Assembly: GCA_002705055.1 (NCBI GenBank)
Contig: PAHY01000027.1
Coordinates: forward strand, 25,187 to 89,186
Reading direction: 5' to 3'
From: Planctomycetota bacterium
GTDB taxonomy: Bacteria; Planctomycetota; UBA1135
Length of the DNA stretch: 64,000 bases
Shown here piece after piece: positions 8,320 to 18,450 of the stretch. A model generated the notes under the pieces. That model saw nothing but the letters and a program-made list of their open reading frames with translations, made no database searches and was not told the DNA's origin. Positions within the stretch are counted from its first letter, which is position 1, and every line of letters starts with the position of its first letter. The translations under genes and the position numbers were made by a program.

Positions 8320-9010
8320 GACAGGCGGGAAGCGGGGGACAAAAGGGACCCCCAGGCTAGCAGGATGTTGCTTTTGCGGGTGAAAACCAAGGGAGAGTGT
8401 CGGGTGCGAGGGGGAAACGACCTTGGCGTGCTGGGGGCCTGGATTTTTTCCGACGACCTCATGGCCAAGCGCTCCGAATCCCAGTTCCAGTTCGGCAGCC
8501 TCCGGACCACGCTCGCTCGATTGGGCCTGGCCTTCTCCCACCAACTCACAGTCGGCAAGATCCCGCCCGGCACGAATAGGACCCCACCGGCCGTGCCGCG
8601 CGAGCTCACTCCGGTCGAGGGAATGGAGCGCGTGAGACGCCAGCCGTGCACGACACTTGAGCGTCGATGCTGCGAACTGACGAGCACTTGGTCGATTTCG
8701 TCGCAGATTTGTAGACGGCCCTCCATCCGACCTCACTTCGCTCCAACCCTTTCCACTGGGGCGAAGCGCGGACTCATCGGATTTGAGCCGTGTCCGATGG
8801 GCAGGTCGAGCTGGAACAAGGCCTGCGCAGCGAGTCACGTGTTCTCCTCGCCGATGAATGACCCGGTTCTGCGCGCTCTGCTCGTTCCGCTCTCGGGCCT
8901 CGGCGCCTTCGGTCTGATCCAAGAGGGGATTCTGCCCTTCTAGCAGGCGCCGCTGGAAACGGGGCAGTCTTCCGGCGTAGGATGCGGGGCGGCACGGGGC
9001 GCTCGTTTTC
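8320..9010. other. 691-bp intergenic stretch between divergent genes, no confident gene
   Basis: Near its left end is a minus-strand TAGCCT box (8354-8359) and a GGGGG/CCCCC hairpin (8334-8353) in the probable leader of the surface-protein gene. TAGGAT at 8976 may be the -10 box of the next plus-strand gene. Open frames cross the middle on both strands, but none has family resemblance, a plausible start or convincing codon bias. It could be a decayed gene or a long control region. Confidence 0.4.
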
Positions 9011-9718
9011 TTGGCTCCGCTCTCGCCGCGATTGGAATCTTTGGACCTCGCCTCGCCTCGCCGTCGTCCCGGTTGGCGCGCTTTTCTGCGTCGACGCTGG
9101 AAGCTCTTCACTCTGCTGCTGCTGGTCGTGTTCGGCCTGCCGTTTGCGGCCGATCGTTACGTCGCCTCCGTGGCGCAGGCGCACGTCTATCAGTCGGTCG
9201 AAGAGGTCCCGGCGAGGCGCGTGGCGCTGGTCCTGGGCACCGCCAAGTACGCGCCCAGCGGCAACGTCAACCGCTTCTATGCGCGGCGGCTGCAGGCGGC
9301 GGTCGAGCTGTATCGGACCGGCGTCGTCACCCGCATCCTGGTCAGCGGCGACAACTCCCGCCCCGGCTACGACGAGCCCACCTTCATGATGGAAGACCTG
9401 GTCGCGCTCGGAATCCCGGAAGAGCACATCGCGCGCGACTTCGCCGGCTTCCGCACGCTCGATTCAGTCATTCGAGCCCACGAGGTCTTCGGCCTCGAGG
9501 GCTTCATCGCGGTCTCGCAGGAGTTCCACTGCCTGCGCGCGGTCTATCTGGCGCGCGCCATCGGCCTGGACGCGGTGGGCTACTGTGCGGAAGACGTCGG
9601 CGGGGCTACCGGCCTCAAGGTCCGCCTGCGCGAGGTCGCAGCGCGCAGCATGGCGGTGCTCGACCGCGCCTTGGGCACCCAGCCCAAGTTCCTCGGCGAT
9701 CCGATCGAGATCAGCTAG
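9011..9718 (+). CDS. SanA/YdcF-like DUF218 membrane-anchored protein
   Basis: The 235-residue protein has an Arg-rich N-terminus (RRRPGWRAFLRRRWK), one membrane helix (LFTLLLLVVFGLPFA) and a DUF218 domain in the periplasm. The motif VALVLGTAKYAPSGNVN closely resembles SanA of enteric bacteria, which is linked to vancomycin exclusion and envelope integrity; the later ILVSGDN and VSQEFHCLRAVYLAR segments are also typical. The molecular activity of the family is not established. The start is a TTG at 9011, with in-frame TTG codons at 9032 and 9041 as alternatives. The stop codon overlaps the next gene's GTG by one base, so they are probably co-transcribed. Confidence 0.85.
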   Translation: MAPLSPRLESLDLASPRRRPGWRAFLRRRWKLFTLLLLVVFGLPFAADRYVASVAQAHVYQSVEEVPARRVALVLGTAKYAPSGNVNRFYARRLQAAVELYRTGVVTRILVSGDNSRPGYDEPTFMMEDLVALGIPEEHIARDFAGFRTLDSVIRAHEVFGLEGFIAVSQEFHCLRAVYLARAIGLDAVGYCAEDVGGATGLKVRLREVAARSMAVLDRALGTQPKFLGDPIEIS

Positions 9719-10641
9719 TGATCCGGTCGCTCGATCACTTGGTGTTGACGGTCCAGGACCTCGATGCCAGTGAGCGCTTCTACGTCGAGCTGCTGGGCAT
9801 GGAAGCGGTCCGCTTCGGGGAGGGCCGCCGGGCGCTGCGCTTCGGGGCGCAGAAGATCAACCTGCACCGAGCCGGAGCCAGTGTCGCGCCGCATGCCAAG
9901 CAGCCGGTCCCCGGCAGCGCCGACCTCTGCCTACTGGTCGCCGGAGGCGAGGCCGGCTGGGCAGCGCTACGAACGCGGCTCGATGCCGCTGGAGTTCGCT
10001 GGGAGCTCGGGCCGGTCGCGCGGACCGGAGCCAGCGGCCCGCTACAGTCGCTCTACTTGCGCGATCCGGACGGCAATTTGCTCGAGCTCAGCTACGAACT
10101 GGAGCTGCCGCTCCCCGTGGCGCTGGAGCTACCCCACGAGCTGCCGGGCGGCAGCACGCTGCGCCTCGCCGGCCCCGACGACGCCGCAGGCTGTCAGGCG
10201 ATCTACGCTCCGATCGTCGCCTCCTCGCACACCTCCTTCGAGACCGAGGTGCCCAGCGCCGACGAGTTCGCGACCCGGATCCGCGCCTGTGTCGCGCCTC
10301 ATTCCTGGCTCGTCATCGAGCAGGACGGCGCGATCGTCGCCTACGCCTACAGCTGCCCGCATCGTGAGCGGGCCGCTTATCGGATCGCCTGCGAGGCCTC
10401 GGTCTACGTCGCCGCGTCGGCTCGCCGGCAGGGGCTAGCCCGCGTGCTGTACGAGCAGCTGCTGGCCCGCGTGCGCGCGGCCGGGTTGCTACGCGTTTAC
10501 GCCATCATCACGCTGCCCAATCCAGGCTCGATCGCCTTCCACGAGGCGCTCGGGTTTCGGCCGTTGGCCCATTTCCCCGAGGCCGGACGGAAGTTCGACC
10601 GGCTCTGGGATGTGGGCTGGTGGGGGCGCGCGCTAGCCTGA
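9718..10641 (+). CDS. Fusion of VOC domain and GNAT acetyltransferase
   Basis: The 307-residue protein joins two families. Residues 1-130 form a VOC/glyoxalase domain (SLDHLVLTVQDLDASERFY at the start, YLRDPDGNLLELSYE at the end). Residues 145-307 form a GNAT domain close to phosphinothricin/methionine-sulfoximine acetyltransferases: LAGPDDAAGCQAIYAPIV, TSFETEVPS, VYVAASARRQGLARVLYEQL (acetyl-CoA pyrophosphate loop) and ITLPNPGSIAFHEALGF. The GTG start overlaps the upstream stop codon by one base. The enzyme probably acetylates a small amino group; the VOC half might bind the same ligand. Frame continuity across the joint is clean, so this is a real fusion in the sequence as given. Confidence 0.85.
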   Translation: MIRSLDHLVLTVQDLDASERFYVELLGMEAVRFGEGRRALRFGAQKINLHRAGASVAPHAKQPVPGSADLCLLVAGGEAGWAALRTRLDAAGVRWELGPVARTGASGPLQSLYLRDPDGNLLELSYELELPLPVALELPHELPGGSTLRLAGPDDAAGCQAIYAPIVASSHTSFETEVPSADEFATRIRACVAPHSWLVIEQDGAIVAYAYSCPHRERAAYRIACEASVYVAASARRQGLARVLYEQLLARVRAAGLLRVYAIITLPNPGSIAFHEALGFRPLAHFPEAGRKFDRLWDVGWWGRALA

Positions 10642-10648
10642 CGGGGCG

Positions 10649-11722
10649 ATGCGCTCGCTCGTCCTGCTGCTGATTCTCCCCCTGGTGCTGCTGGCCGCGG
10701 TCGGTGCCTGGTGGGCCCTGGCGCCCGCGCCGGAACCAAGCTGGCGCGAGCTCCCCGTCACGCGCGGTGAGGTCAGTCGCGACGCCGTCGCGGTCGGCCG
10801 GCTCGAGCCGATCTTCGAGATCCCCGTCACCGCGACGAACGGCGGTGTCGTGACGCAAGTCTTCGTCGAACTCGGCCAGTGGGTGGAGGTCGGCGATCCG
10901 CTGCTGGAGGTGCGGCCGGTGCTCACCGATCGCCAGCGACTCAGCGCCGAGCGCCAGTTGGCTGCCGCGCGCGAGGCCGAGCTCGCTGCCGAGGAACTGC
11001 GCGCGGGCGAGAACCTGATGGGCGGCTTCATGCGCATGTTCCAGGGCGACAAGAGCATGGAACGCCTGCGTGAGGCCGCGGCGCGTGGGCGCTCCAGCGC
11101 CGAAGAGCAGCTGCAGCTGCTGCTCGATGGTCGGGTGGAAGTCGAAGGACATGTCATCGACTGGGTGGTGCGCGCGCAGGCCGCGGGACACGTGCTGGAG
11201 CTGAAGGCCGAACTCGGCATGCCGGTGGTCCCGGCGAGCGAGTTCGGCGCCGGGACCGAGCTGTGCGTGCTGGGTGATCTGGCCCACCCGGTGTTCCGGG
11301 GCACGGTCGATGAGCTGGACGCCGGACGCCTGCGCGAGGGCATGGCGGCGCGCGTCACCCTGGGCGCCCTTCCCGAGGTCGAGCTGCCCGCCCAGGTTCT
11401 CGAGATCTCGCTGCGCGGCGATCGTCAGGACAGCACCGTCGTCTTCCCGATCGAGCTGCAGGTGCAGCCGCCCCCGGGATTGGTCCTGCGGTCGGGCTAC
11501 AGCGCGGTGGCGCGGGTGCGCACCCAGCAGGTCAGCGGCGAGATCGTCATCCCCGAACGGCTGATCCGCTTCGTCGAGGGTCAGGCGCGGGTGCGCGTGC
11601 GCGGCGCGGATGGCGCCCCGAGCTGGCGCGACATCGAGCTGGGGCTGGGAGATGGACTGCAGATCGCCGTCACCAGCGGGCTCGACACCCAAGACGTCCT
11701 GCTCGAATCGGCCGCAGACTGA
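10649..11722 (+). CDS. HlyD/MacA-like periplasmic adaptor of ABC exporter
   Basis: This 357-residue membrane-fusion protein has an N-terminal anchor (LVLLLILPLVLLAAVGAWW), a barrel-sandwich half (GRLEPIFEIPVTATNGGVVTQVFVELGQWVEVGDPLLEV), a helical hairpin (residues ~90-150, rich in Ala, Glu and Arg) and beta-barrel domains. The motif GTVDELDAGRLREGMAARVTL is characteristic of efflux adaptors. It would bridge the inner-membrane permeases encoded next to an outer-membrane duct; no TolC-like gene is nearby. It follows the VOC-GNAT gene by 7 bases, and its stop codon overlaps the next ATG (TGATG). Confidence 0.87.
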   Translation: MRSLVLLLILPLVLLAAVGAWWALAPAPEPSWRELPVTRGEVSRDAVAVGRLEPIFEIPVTATNGGVVTQVFVELGQWVEVGDPLLEVRPVLTDRQRLSAERQLAAAREAELAAEELRAGENLMGGFMRMFQGDKSMERLREAAARGRSSAEEQLQLLLDGRVEVEGHVIDWVVRAQAAGHVLELKAELGMPVVPASEFGAGTELCVLGDLAHPVFRGTVDELDAGRLREGMAARVTLGALPEVELPAQVLEISLRGDRQDSTVVFPIELQVQPPPGLVLRSGYSAVARVRTQQVSGEIVIPERLIRFVEGQARVRVRGADGAPSWRDIELGLGDGLQIAVTSGLDTQDVLLESAAD

Positions 11723-12954
11723 TGCACGCCTGGGGCGAGCTGCTGGAAGGACTCCGCGCGCTGCGCGGCGACCTGCGCCGTGTCATTACGACGGTGCTCG
11801 GAGTCGCCTGGGGGACCTTCGCGGTGGTTGGACTGGGCGCGTTCAGCACCGGACTGGAGGAGAGCATGGCCACCCGCGCCGCCGGCATGGGCCAGGGCAT
11901 CGTCATCGTCTGGCCGGGGCAGACCACTAAGCCCTGGCAGGGGGTGCCGGAAGGGCGTGCGATCCGGCTGACGGCCGAAGAAGTGCGCCGCCTGCCTGCG
12001 AGCGTGCCGGGAATCGCCGAGATCAGCCCGGAGAACAGCGTCTATGCGCGGCTGCGTCGCGGCGGGCAGGCCTTCCTGCCCGAGCTGACCGGAGTAGATC
12101 CGGCCTATGGTGCGCTGCGCAATCTGCCGGCTCAGCCGGGCGGGCGCTTCTTGAGCGAGCTGGATCTGCGCGAGCGGCGGCGCGTCGTCTTCCTGGGCGA
12201 TCGCGTGGCGCAGCAGCTCTTCGGCACGGCCGACCCCGTCGGGCAGACGTTGATGCTGGCCGATACGCCGTTCACGGTGATCGGCGTGATGCAGCCCAAG
12301 CAGCAGGACTCGGACTACGGCAGCCACGACACCGCGCGCGCCTTCATCCCCTGGTCGACCTTTGCGCAGATCTTCGGCAGCCGGGCGGTCGAGAACTTCG
12401 TGCTGCGGGCGGAGGATCCGGCGCAGCTGCCCGGCGTGATCGATGGTCTGTACAGCAGTCTGGCGCGCAGCCACCGCTTTGATCCCAGCGATCGTTTCAG
12501 CCTGAGTCTGTGGGATACCACGGAGGCCGACCAGGTGCGTCGGCAGGCCTTCAGCGCGATGGATCTGCTCACTCTGCTGGCCGGCACCTTCACGATGCTG
12601 GTGGGTGCGATCGGGGTGGGCAATCTGATGTTCCTGGTCGTGCGGCGGCGGACCGCGGAGTTCGGTCTGCGCATGGCCTTGGGCGCGCGCCCGGCGTGGA
12701 TTCTGCGCGGCGTGCTGCTCGAGGCGCTGCTGCTCGTCGGCTTCGGCGGGGTGCTCGGATTCTTCGCGGCGGCCGGCGTGGCGATGCTGGTCGGCGCGAC
12801 GCCCCTGGTCGAAGATCTGGGGCAGCCGCGGATCTCGACGGAGCTGGCGCTGGGCGTCAGCCTGCTGCTGCTCGTGGTCGGCCTCGCGGCCGGCTGGTTC
12901 CCGGCGCGGCGCGCCGCTCGTCTGCAGCCAGCCGCGGCGCTGGCCGAGGTCTGA
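11722..12954 (+). CDS. MacB-like FtsX-family ABC permease (first)
   Basis: This 410-residue permease has one N-terminal helix, a periplasmic MacB_PCD domain (residues ~45-255, with PGIAEISPENS and RVVFLGDRVAQQLFG) and three C-terminal helices of the FtsX type (LLTLLAGTFTMLVGAIGVGNLMF, then ALGARPAWILRGVLLEA coupling region). It ends in WFPARRAARLQPAAALAEV, the usual FtsX-family tail. It lacks its own ATPase domain, so the ATPase at 14195 must drive it. It overlaps both neighbours by start/stop sharing. Confidence 0.9.
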   Translation: MHAWGELLEGLRALRGDLRRVITTVLGVAWGTFAVVGLGAFSTGLEESMATRAAGMGQGIVIVWPGQTTKPWQGVPEGRAIRLTAEEVRRLPASVPGIAEISPENSVYARLRRGGQAFLPELTGVDPAYGALRNLPAQPGGRFLSELDLRERRRVVFLGDRVAQQLFGTADPVGQTLMLADTPFTVIGVMQPKQQDSDYGSHDTARAFIPWSTFAQIFGSRAVENFVLRAEDPAQLPGVIDGLYSSLARSHRFDPSDRFSLSLWDTTEADQVRRQAFSAMDLLTLLAGTFTMLVGAIGVGNLMFLVVRRRTAEFGLRMALGARPAWILRGVLLEALLLVGFGGVLGFFAAAGVAMLVGATPLVEDLGQPRISTELALGVSLLLLVVGLAAGWFPARRAARLQPAAALAEV

Positions 12955-14195
12955 TGCGCGAAGCCTGGCGTCTGCTCCAGGAGCTCTGGGCCGAGCGCGC
13001 GCGGGTCGGCCTGGTCGCGCTGGGGGTGCTGTGGGGGACGCTCAGCATGGGCGTGCTGCTGGCCTTCGGCGGGGCGATGAGCGCAGCCACTTCCGCGACG
13101 GCCGACAACTTTGGCATCGATCTGCTGCGGGTCCGCGGCAACGCGACCACGCAGAGCTTCGCCGGCTTGCCCGCCGGACGCGGGATCGGACTGCGCAGTT
13201 CCGACGCCGAGGCGCTGCGGGCGATCCCCGGAGTGCGCGGCGTCGGTTACGAGTATTCGATGGGCGGAGGGCTTGAGGTGGTCGCCGGAGAGCTCCGCCG
13301 CCGCGCCCCGTTGGCCGGAGTCAGTCCCAGCTTCGGGGAGCTGCGCGCCCACGTTGCGGCGCCGGGTCGCGGTCGTTTCCTGCACGCACTCGACGAGCAG
13401 GAGCGTCGCCGCGTCTGCTTCCTCGGCCACCGCCTAGCGGAGAGGCTGTTCGGCGACGCGCCGGCAGTGGGCGCGACCATCGAGGTCGCAGGCACCCCCT
13501 TCGTCGTCGTTGGCGTGGGGCCGCCGCGCATCACGACCACCAACTACAACGGCGAGGATCGCGACAAGCTGACCATGCCGGCCTCGACCTTTCACGAGCT
13601 GCAGGGCTGGCGCTGGGTGTCCCATCTTTGGGTCGGGCTCACGCCGGGCGCCGACAAGGAGGCTGTCCTTGCGGAGATCCGCCGCCGGCTCGGAGAACGC
13701 CGCGGCTTCCACCCGGAGGACTCCGGCGCGCTCATCGTGCAGGACTACCTCGCCGCGCGCGAGATGATCGACAGCATCCTGGCCGGCAATCGGATCTTTA
13801 CGCTGATCGTCGGCGTGCTCGGTCTGCTGGTATCGATCGTGGGGGTGACCAATGTGATGCTGGCTCTGGTCGAAGAGCGCACCCGCGAGCTGGGGGTTCA
13901 GTTGGCGATCGGCGCGCCGCCGAGTCTGCTGGCGCTTGAGCGCGTCGTCGAAGGAGTGCTGATCACGCTGCTCGGTGGCCTGGCCGGACTCCTGCTGTGT
14001 GGGGCGCTGCTGGCCGGCCTGAGCTGGATTCCGTTGCCCGACGAAGTGCTCGCCTACCTCGGGCGACCGCAGCTCGATCTCGGTCTCGGTCTCGTCGTGC
14101 TGAGTCTGCTCGTCTTCTTTGGTGCGCTCGCCGGATGGCTGCCGGCGCGGCGCGCGATCCGTCTGCAGCCGGCGCAGGTGCTGCGCGAAGAGTGA
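12954..14195 (+). CDS. MacB-like FtsX-family ABC permease (second)
   Basis: This 413-residue protein has the same layout as the preceding permease: an N-terminal helix, a periplasmic core domain (AGVSPSFGELR, RRVCFLGHRLAERLFGD) and three C-terminal helices (LIVGVLGLLVSIVGVTNVML, VEERTRELGVQLAIGA) with the closing LPARRAIRLQPAQVLREE. The two permeases are distant paralogs and probably form a heterodimer. ATG 12954 overlaps the upstream TGA. The substrate is not predictable; related systems export macrolides, peptides, lipoproteins or siderophores. Confidence 0.9.
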   Translation: MREAWRLLQELWAERARVGLVALGVLWGTLSMGVLLAFGGAMSAATSATADNFGIDLLRVRGNATTQSFAGLPAGRGIGLRSSDAEALRAIPGVRGVGYEYSMGGGLEVVAGELRRRAPLAGVSPSFGELRAHVAAPGRGRFLHALDEQERRRVCFLGHRLAERLFGDAPAVGATIEVAGTPFVVVGVGPPRITTTNYNGEDRDKLTMPASTFHELQGWRWVSHLWVGLTPGADKEAVLAEIRRRLGERRGFHPEDSGALIVQDYLAAREMIDSILAGNRIFTLIVGVLGLLVSIVGVTNVMLALVEERTRELGVQLAIGAPPSLLALERVVEGVLITLLGGLAGLLLCGALLAGLSWIPLPDEVLAYLGRPQLDLGLGLVVLSLLVFFGALAGWLPARRAIRLQPAQVLREE

Positions 14196-14877
14196 TGCTG
14201 GAACTTCAGGGAGTGGGTCGGGATTACACGCTGGGGGCCACCGTGGTCCGTGCGCTGGACGCGGTGGATCTGCAGCTCGCCCGGGGCGAGAGCCTGGCGC
14301 TGCTCGGTCCATCCGGGTCGGGCAAGTCCACCCTGCTTCAGGTGCTCGGCTGCCTCGATCAGCCCAGCCGGGGCAGCTATCGCCTGGACGGCGTCGAAGT
14401 GTCTGGGCTTCATCGCAACGAGCTGGCGGCGCTGCGCTGCCGCAAGGTGGGCTTTGTGTTTCAGCGCTTCCATCTGATGCCCCGGCAGACCGCGCTGCAG
14501 AACGTGATGCTGCCGCTGCGCTTCGCCGGGGTCGAGCCACGCCGACAGCGCGCGCGCGCGGAAGAGCTGCTCGCGCGTGTCGGCCTGGCCGACCGCATGC
14601 GGCATCGCCCGAGTGAACTGTCGGGCGGGCAGCAGCAGCGGGTGGCCGTCGCTCGGGCGCTGGCCAATGATCCCTGCATCCTGCTGGCGGATGAGCCGAC
14701 CGGCAACCTCGACAGCCGCGCCGGCGAAGAGGTGCTGGAGCTCCTGCTCGAGCTGCACGCGGCGGGAACCACGCTGGTGGTCGTCACGCACGATGAGGAG
14801 CTGGCCGGACGGATGCAGGGCATCGTGCGCCTGCACGACGGTCGCATCGTGGCGGACTCCCGCGCGAAGCCAGTCGG

Positions 14878-14881
<4 letters not shown>
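14195..14881 (+). CDS. LolD/MacB-type ABC transporter ATPase
   Basis: This 228-residue ATPase carries every expected motif: Walker [12 protein letters not shown] near residue 38, Q-loop VFQRFHLMPRQTALQNVMLP, signature LSGGQQQRVAVARAL, Walker B ILLADEPTGNLD and a switch His in VVVTHDEEL. It belongs to the MacB/LolD/FtsE subgroup that energises the two permeases upstream. Its ATG overlaps the second permease's TGA. The TAG stop shares bases with the TAA of the convergent molybdate ATPase gene. Confidence 0.92.
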
Positions 14882-15998
<1,117 letters not shown>

Positions 15999-16002
<4 letters not shown>

Positions 16003-16826
16003 GAGGCAACTCCCGCCGGGCGGGCCGCGGGGAACCAGTGATGCCGCAGCAGGAGCAGGACCAGCACCGCGATCAGGATCAGCACGAGGCTCAGAGCGAT
16101 GGCCGCTTCCGGGCTGGACTCGAGGGCGCTGTAGACCGCCAACGGAAGCGTGCGGGTCGCGCCGTCGAGGTTGCCGGCGAAGGTGATCGTGGCACCAAAC
16201 TCGCCGAGTGCGCGCGCCCAGGCGAGCAGCAGGCCGGCGCGTACCGCGGGCGCGATCAAGGGCAGCGTGATGCTGCGAAAGCGTCGCGCCGGATCCGCGC
16301 CCAGGGTGGCCGCCACTTCGAGGTAGCGGGTATCCAGGGAGCGCAAGCCGGACTCGACGGCCAGGACGAAGAAGGGCAGCGCGACGAAGGCTTCGGCCAG
16401 GATCACTGCCCAGGGCGTGAAGCCCAGGGTGATTCCCGTCGCTGCTTCCAGCGGTGCGCCGACGAGGCCGAGTCGACCGAAGGCGAGCAGCAGGGCCAGG
16501 CCGGCGACGACGGGCGGAACCACCATCGGCAGCACGACCAGCACCCGCACCAGCTTGTGTCGCGCGGATCTTCCGTGCGCGAGCCAATAGGCGAGCGGGA
16601 AACCCAGCGCGCCGGCGATCAGCGTCGCGCCCAGCGAACAGCTGAGCGAGAGCAGCAGCGCGCGATGCAGCGCGGGTTCGGCGAACTGCGTGCCCAGCTC
16701 GCTCCACGGAACGCGCAGCACCAGGCCCGCCAGCGGCAAGGCCAGAAAGGCGATGCCGAGACCGAGCAGCAGGCGGGGGACGAGGGCGCCGCGCACGCGC
16801 CCATCATCGCGCCGCGCCGAAGCCAT
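15999..16826 (-). CDS. modB: Molybdate ABC importer permease ModB
   Basis: This ~275-residue permease has about six helices and the cytoplasmic EAA loop that contacts the ATPase (EVAATLGADPARRFRSITLP). WARALGEFGATITFAGN near the C-terminus is a hallmark of ModB/CysT-type permeases. I took ATG 16826, which overlaps the end of modA by 23 bases; a GTG at 16796 just after the modA stop is a good alternative. The operon supplies molybdenum for molybdoenzymes, none of which is encoded in the window. Confidence 0.92.
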
Positions 16827-17574
16827 GATCGCGCAGAATCTGCTGGCCTTCGGCGGCGAGCGCGAAGCGCACAAAGGCCGCGGCCTGCGGCCGCGGTGCA
16901 GTCTGCGCGCGCGGCAGTGCGGAGATGGTCAGCTCGATCTCCGGCTGCAGGCCGGCCGGCAGCTCGCGGCCTTCGACCTGGGCTTGGGGCCGCTGCAGAT
17001 CGGTGGTGTAGACCAGCGCAGCGTCGAGTTCGCCGAAGGCGAGCTTGGTCAGCAGGGCCTGAACCGAAGCCTCGTCCGAACGCGAGCGCAGCTCGACCCC
17101 GGCCTTCGCCAGCGCGCGCCGGGCGTAGCGGCCAGCCGGGACTTCGGGGCCTGCCAAGGCGACCCGCAGACTCGGGTTATCCAGATCGGCCAGGCTCTCG
17201 ATGCCGTGTGGATTGCCTGCTGCAAAGGCGATCGCCAGGCGGTTGCCGGCCAGCGGGTGCACGACAGGGGGCGACGCGGCGTGCGGCAGGTGGAGCGCTT
17301 CGGCGCTTTCCCGATCGGCGGCTGCCAGGACGTCGGCCGATGCGCCTTCGCGCAGCTGCAGCAACAGGCGGGGCGTGCCGGCGCTGTGCACTGCGACCCG
17401 CACCGCGTGGTTCGGCTCGAAGGCCGCGGCCAGCGCTTCGATGGCCGGCGCGAGCGAAGCCGAGGCAAAGACCGTGATCGACTCCTCGGCTTCAGCCGCG
17501 CCGGGTTTCACGTCACCGCAACTGGCAAGCAGCGGCACGGAAAGCAGCACGATCAGCCAAGCAAAACTGCGCAT
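16804..17574 (-). CDS. modA: Molybdate-binding lipoprotein ModA
   Basis: This 256-residue protein has a lipoprotein signal (MRSFAWLIVLLSVPLLASC, lipobox LLASC) and a periplasmic-binding fold of the ModA type: ITVFASASLAPAIEALAAAF, then GTPRLLLQL, SADVLAAAD and GELDAALVYTTDL. Oxyanion-contacting Ser residues in ASAS and the Tyr in ALVYTTD are in the expected places. It is the first gene of modABC, with a TACGAT box 8 bases before the ATG. No ModE-like regulator is nearby. Confidence 0.9.
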   Translation of the reverse strand: MRSFAWLIVLLSVPLLASCGDVKPGAAEAEESITVFASASLAPAIEALAAAFEPNHAVRVAVHSAGTPRLLLQLREGASADVLAAADRESAEALHLPHAASPPVVHPLAGNRLAIAFAAGNPHGIESLADLDNPSLRVALAGPEVPAGRYARRALAKAGVELRSRSDEASVQALLTKLAFGELDAALVYTTDLQRPQAQVEGRELPAGLQPEIELTISALPRAQTAPRPQAAAFVRFALAAEGQQILRDHGFGAAR

Positions 17575-17582
17575 TTTCTCCC

Positions 17583-17588
17583 ATCGTA
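17583..17588 (-). promoter_or_regulatory. -10 box TACGAT for modABC
   Basis: On the minus strand TACGAT is followed by GGGAGAAA and then ATG. The spacing of 8 bases suggests a leaderless or near-leaderless message. The GGGAG could act as a Shine-Dalgarno if transcription starts further upstream. Confidence 0.4.
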
Positions 17589-17667
17589 TCCACGCGGAAA
17601 GCGCTCAACCCGAGCCCGAACCGCCCCGAGAAAGAGGCGACGCGCGGGGAGAGCGCGCCAAAGGGAC

Positions 17668-18450
17668 ATGAAAAAGGGGATCTACACGCTCGGGCTTGCG
17701 GCGGCTGCCGCGTTTCTGCTGACAACCTCGACCCCGGCGCAAGCCGGAGGCGGCAACGAATCGGATGGGGTCACCTGGACCACGCTGGCGACCAACTTCG
17801 ATCCGATGATCTGGGGCGAGCAGGCGAAGGATCCCGATCGCATCATGGCCACCGGGCCGAGCATGCGGGAGATTCAGATCCAGCTGCTGGATGGCGACAC
17901 CTCAGTCGCCGGACCGAGCGACTGGGATCGCGAGCGCGCCGAGCTCTTTCTCTGGTACCGCGTGATCGATCAGTGGTTTGATACGCACAACTACATGCGA
18001 CTGCGCTACGAGATCAGCCTGGGCGAGGACTTCGACCCGGAAGCTGTCGCCAAGGGCACGCGCCGCGTCTTCCAGGTGAAGGCGACCAAGGGCAGCGGCA
18101 AGCCCATCTTCGACGTCGTGGTGCAGGGAGGGCTTCTGCAGATTCGCCACAACGAGACGCCGACCGGGGGCAAGCCCGTGATCCTGGCTGAAGCAAGGGT
18201 CCCGGATCCGCGCCGCTTGGGCTGGGTGCCGATCGAGGTGGAAGCCAAGTTCACCGAGACTGCGGACGGCTACTTCAAGATGCGCATCGGCAATCTCTAC
18301 GCCGAGTTCCACGGGGCGACGCAGCATGATGCGCGCCGCAACAACATCAAGATCGGCGAGTATCGCAACCAGGAATACAGTTCGGGCACGCAGCCGCATC
18401 GCCTGCGCAACCCGGTGCTGCAGGTCGGGCAGAAGACGACCGGCAGCTAG
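17668..18450 (+). CDS. Secreted protein, possible heparin-lyase-like polysaccharide lyase
   Basis: This 260-residue protein has a signal peptide (MKKGIYTLGLAAAAAFLLTT, cleavage after AQA). The rest is all beta in character. The order of segments (MRLRYEISLGEDFDPEA, RVFQVKATKGSGKPIFDVVV, GGLLQIRHN, DGYFKMRIGNLYAEFHG, KIGEYRNQEY) recalls the heparin lyase I-like jelly-roll family: a scaffold strand, a Q-W/K substrate strand, and a closing KIGxYR strand. This assignment is from pattern memory and is tentative. The start has an AAGGGA ribosome site. The stop codon shares CTAG with the convergent gene. Confidence 0.55.
   Translation: MKKGIYTLGLAAAAAFLLTTSTPAQAGGGNESDGVTWTTLATNFDPMIWGEQAKDPDRIMATGPSMREIQIQLLDGDTSVAGPSDWDRERAELFLWYRVIDQWFDTHNYMRLRYEISLGEDFDPEAVAKGTRRVFQVKATKGSGKPIFDVVVQGGLLQIRHNETPTGGKPVILAEARVPDPRRLGWVPIEVEAKFTETADGYFKMRIGNLYAEFHGATQHDARRNNIKIGEYRNQEYSSGTQPHRLRNPVLQVGQKTTGS

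Noticed and set aside
8316..8726. Minus-strand 136-codon frame overlapping the start of the surface-protein gene
   Set aside because: No signal peptide, motif or promoter spacing. It overlaps the start and leader of a well-supported gene. Left as part of an unassigned intergenic region.
4189..8943. Two very long plus-strand open frames opposite the giant surface-protein gene
   Set aside because: They lie antisense to a gene with a signal peptide and clear protein repeats. Their translations are low-complexity (VEG, RGH, DLD patterns), as expected from GC-rich codon bias on the other strand.
8320..9111. Extending the surface-protein gene upstream to 9111
   Set aside because: The frame stays open, but the added ~264 residues have no coding character and would bury a textbook signal peptide.
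17575..17667. Molybdenum-cofactor riboswitch or ModE site in the modA divergent gap
   Set aside because: The gap is only 93 bases and shows no recognisable aptamer or ModE palindrome.
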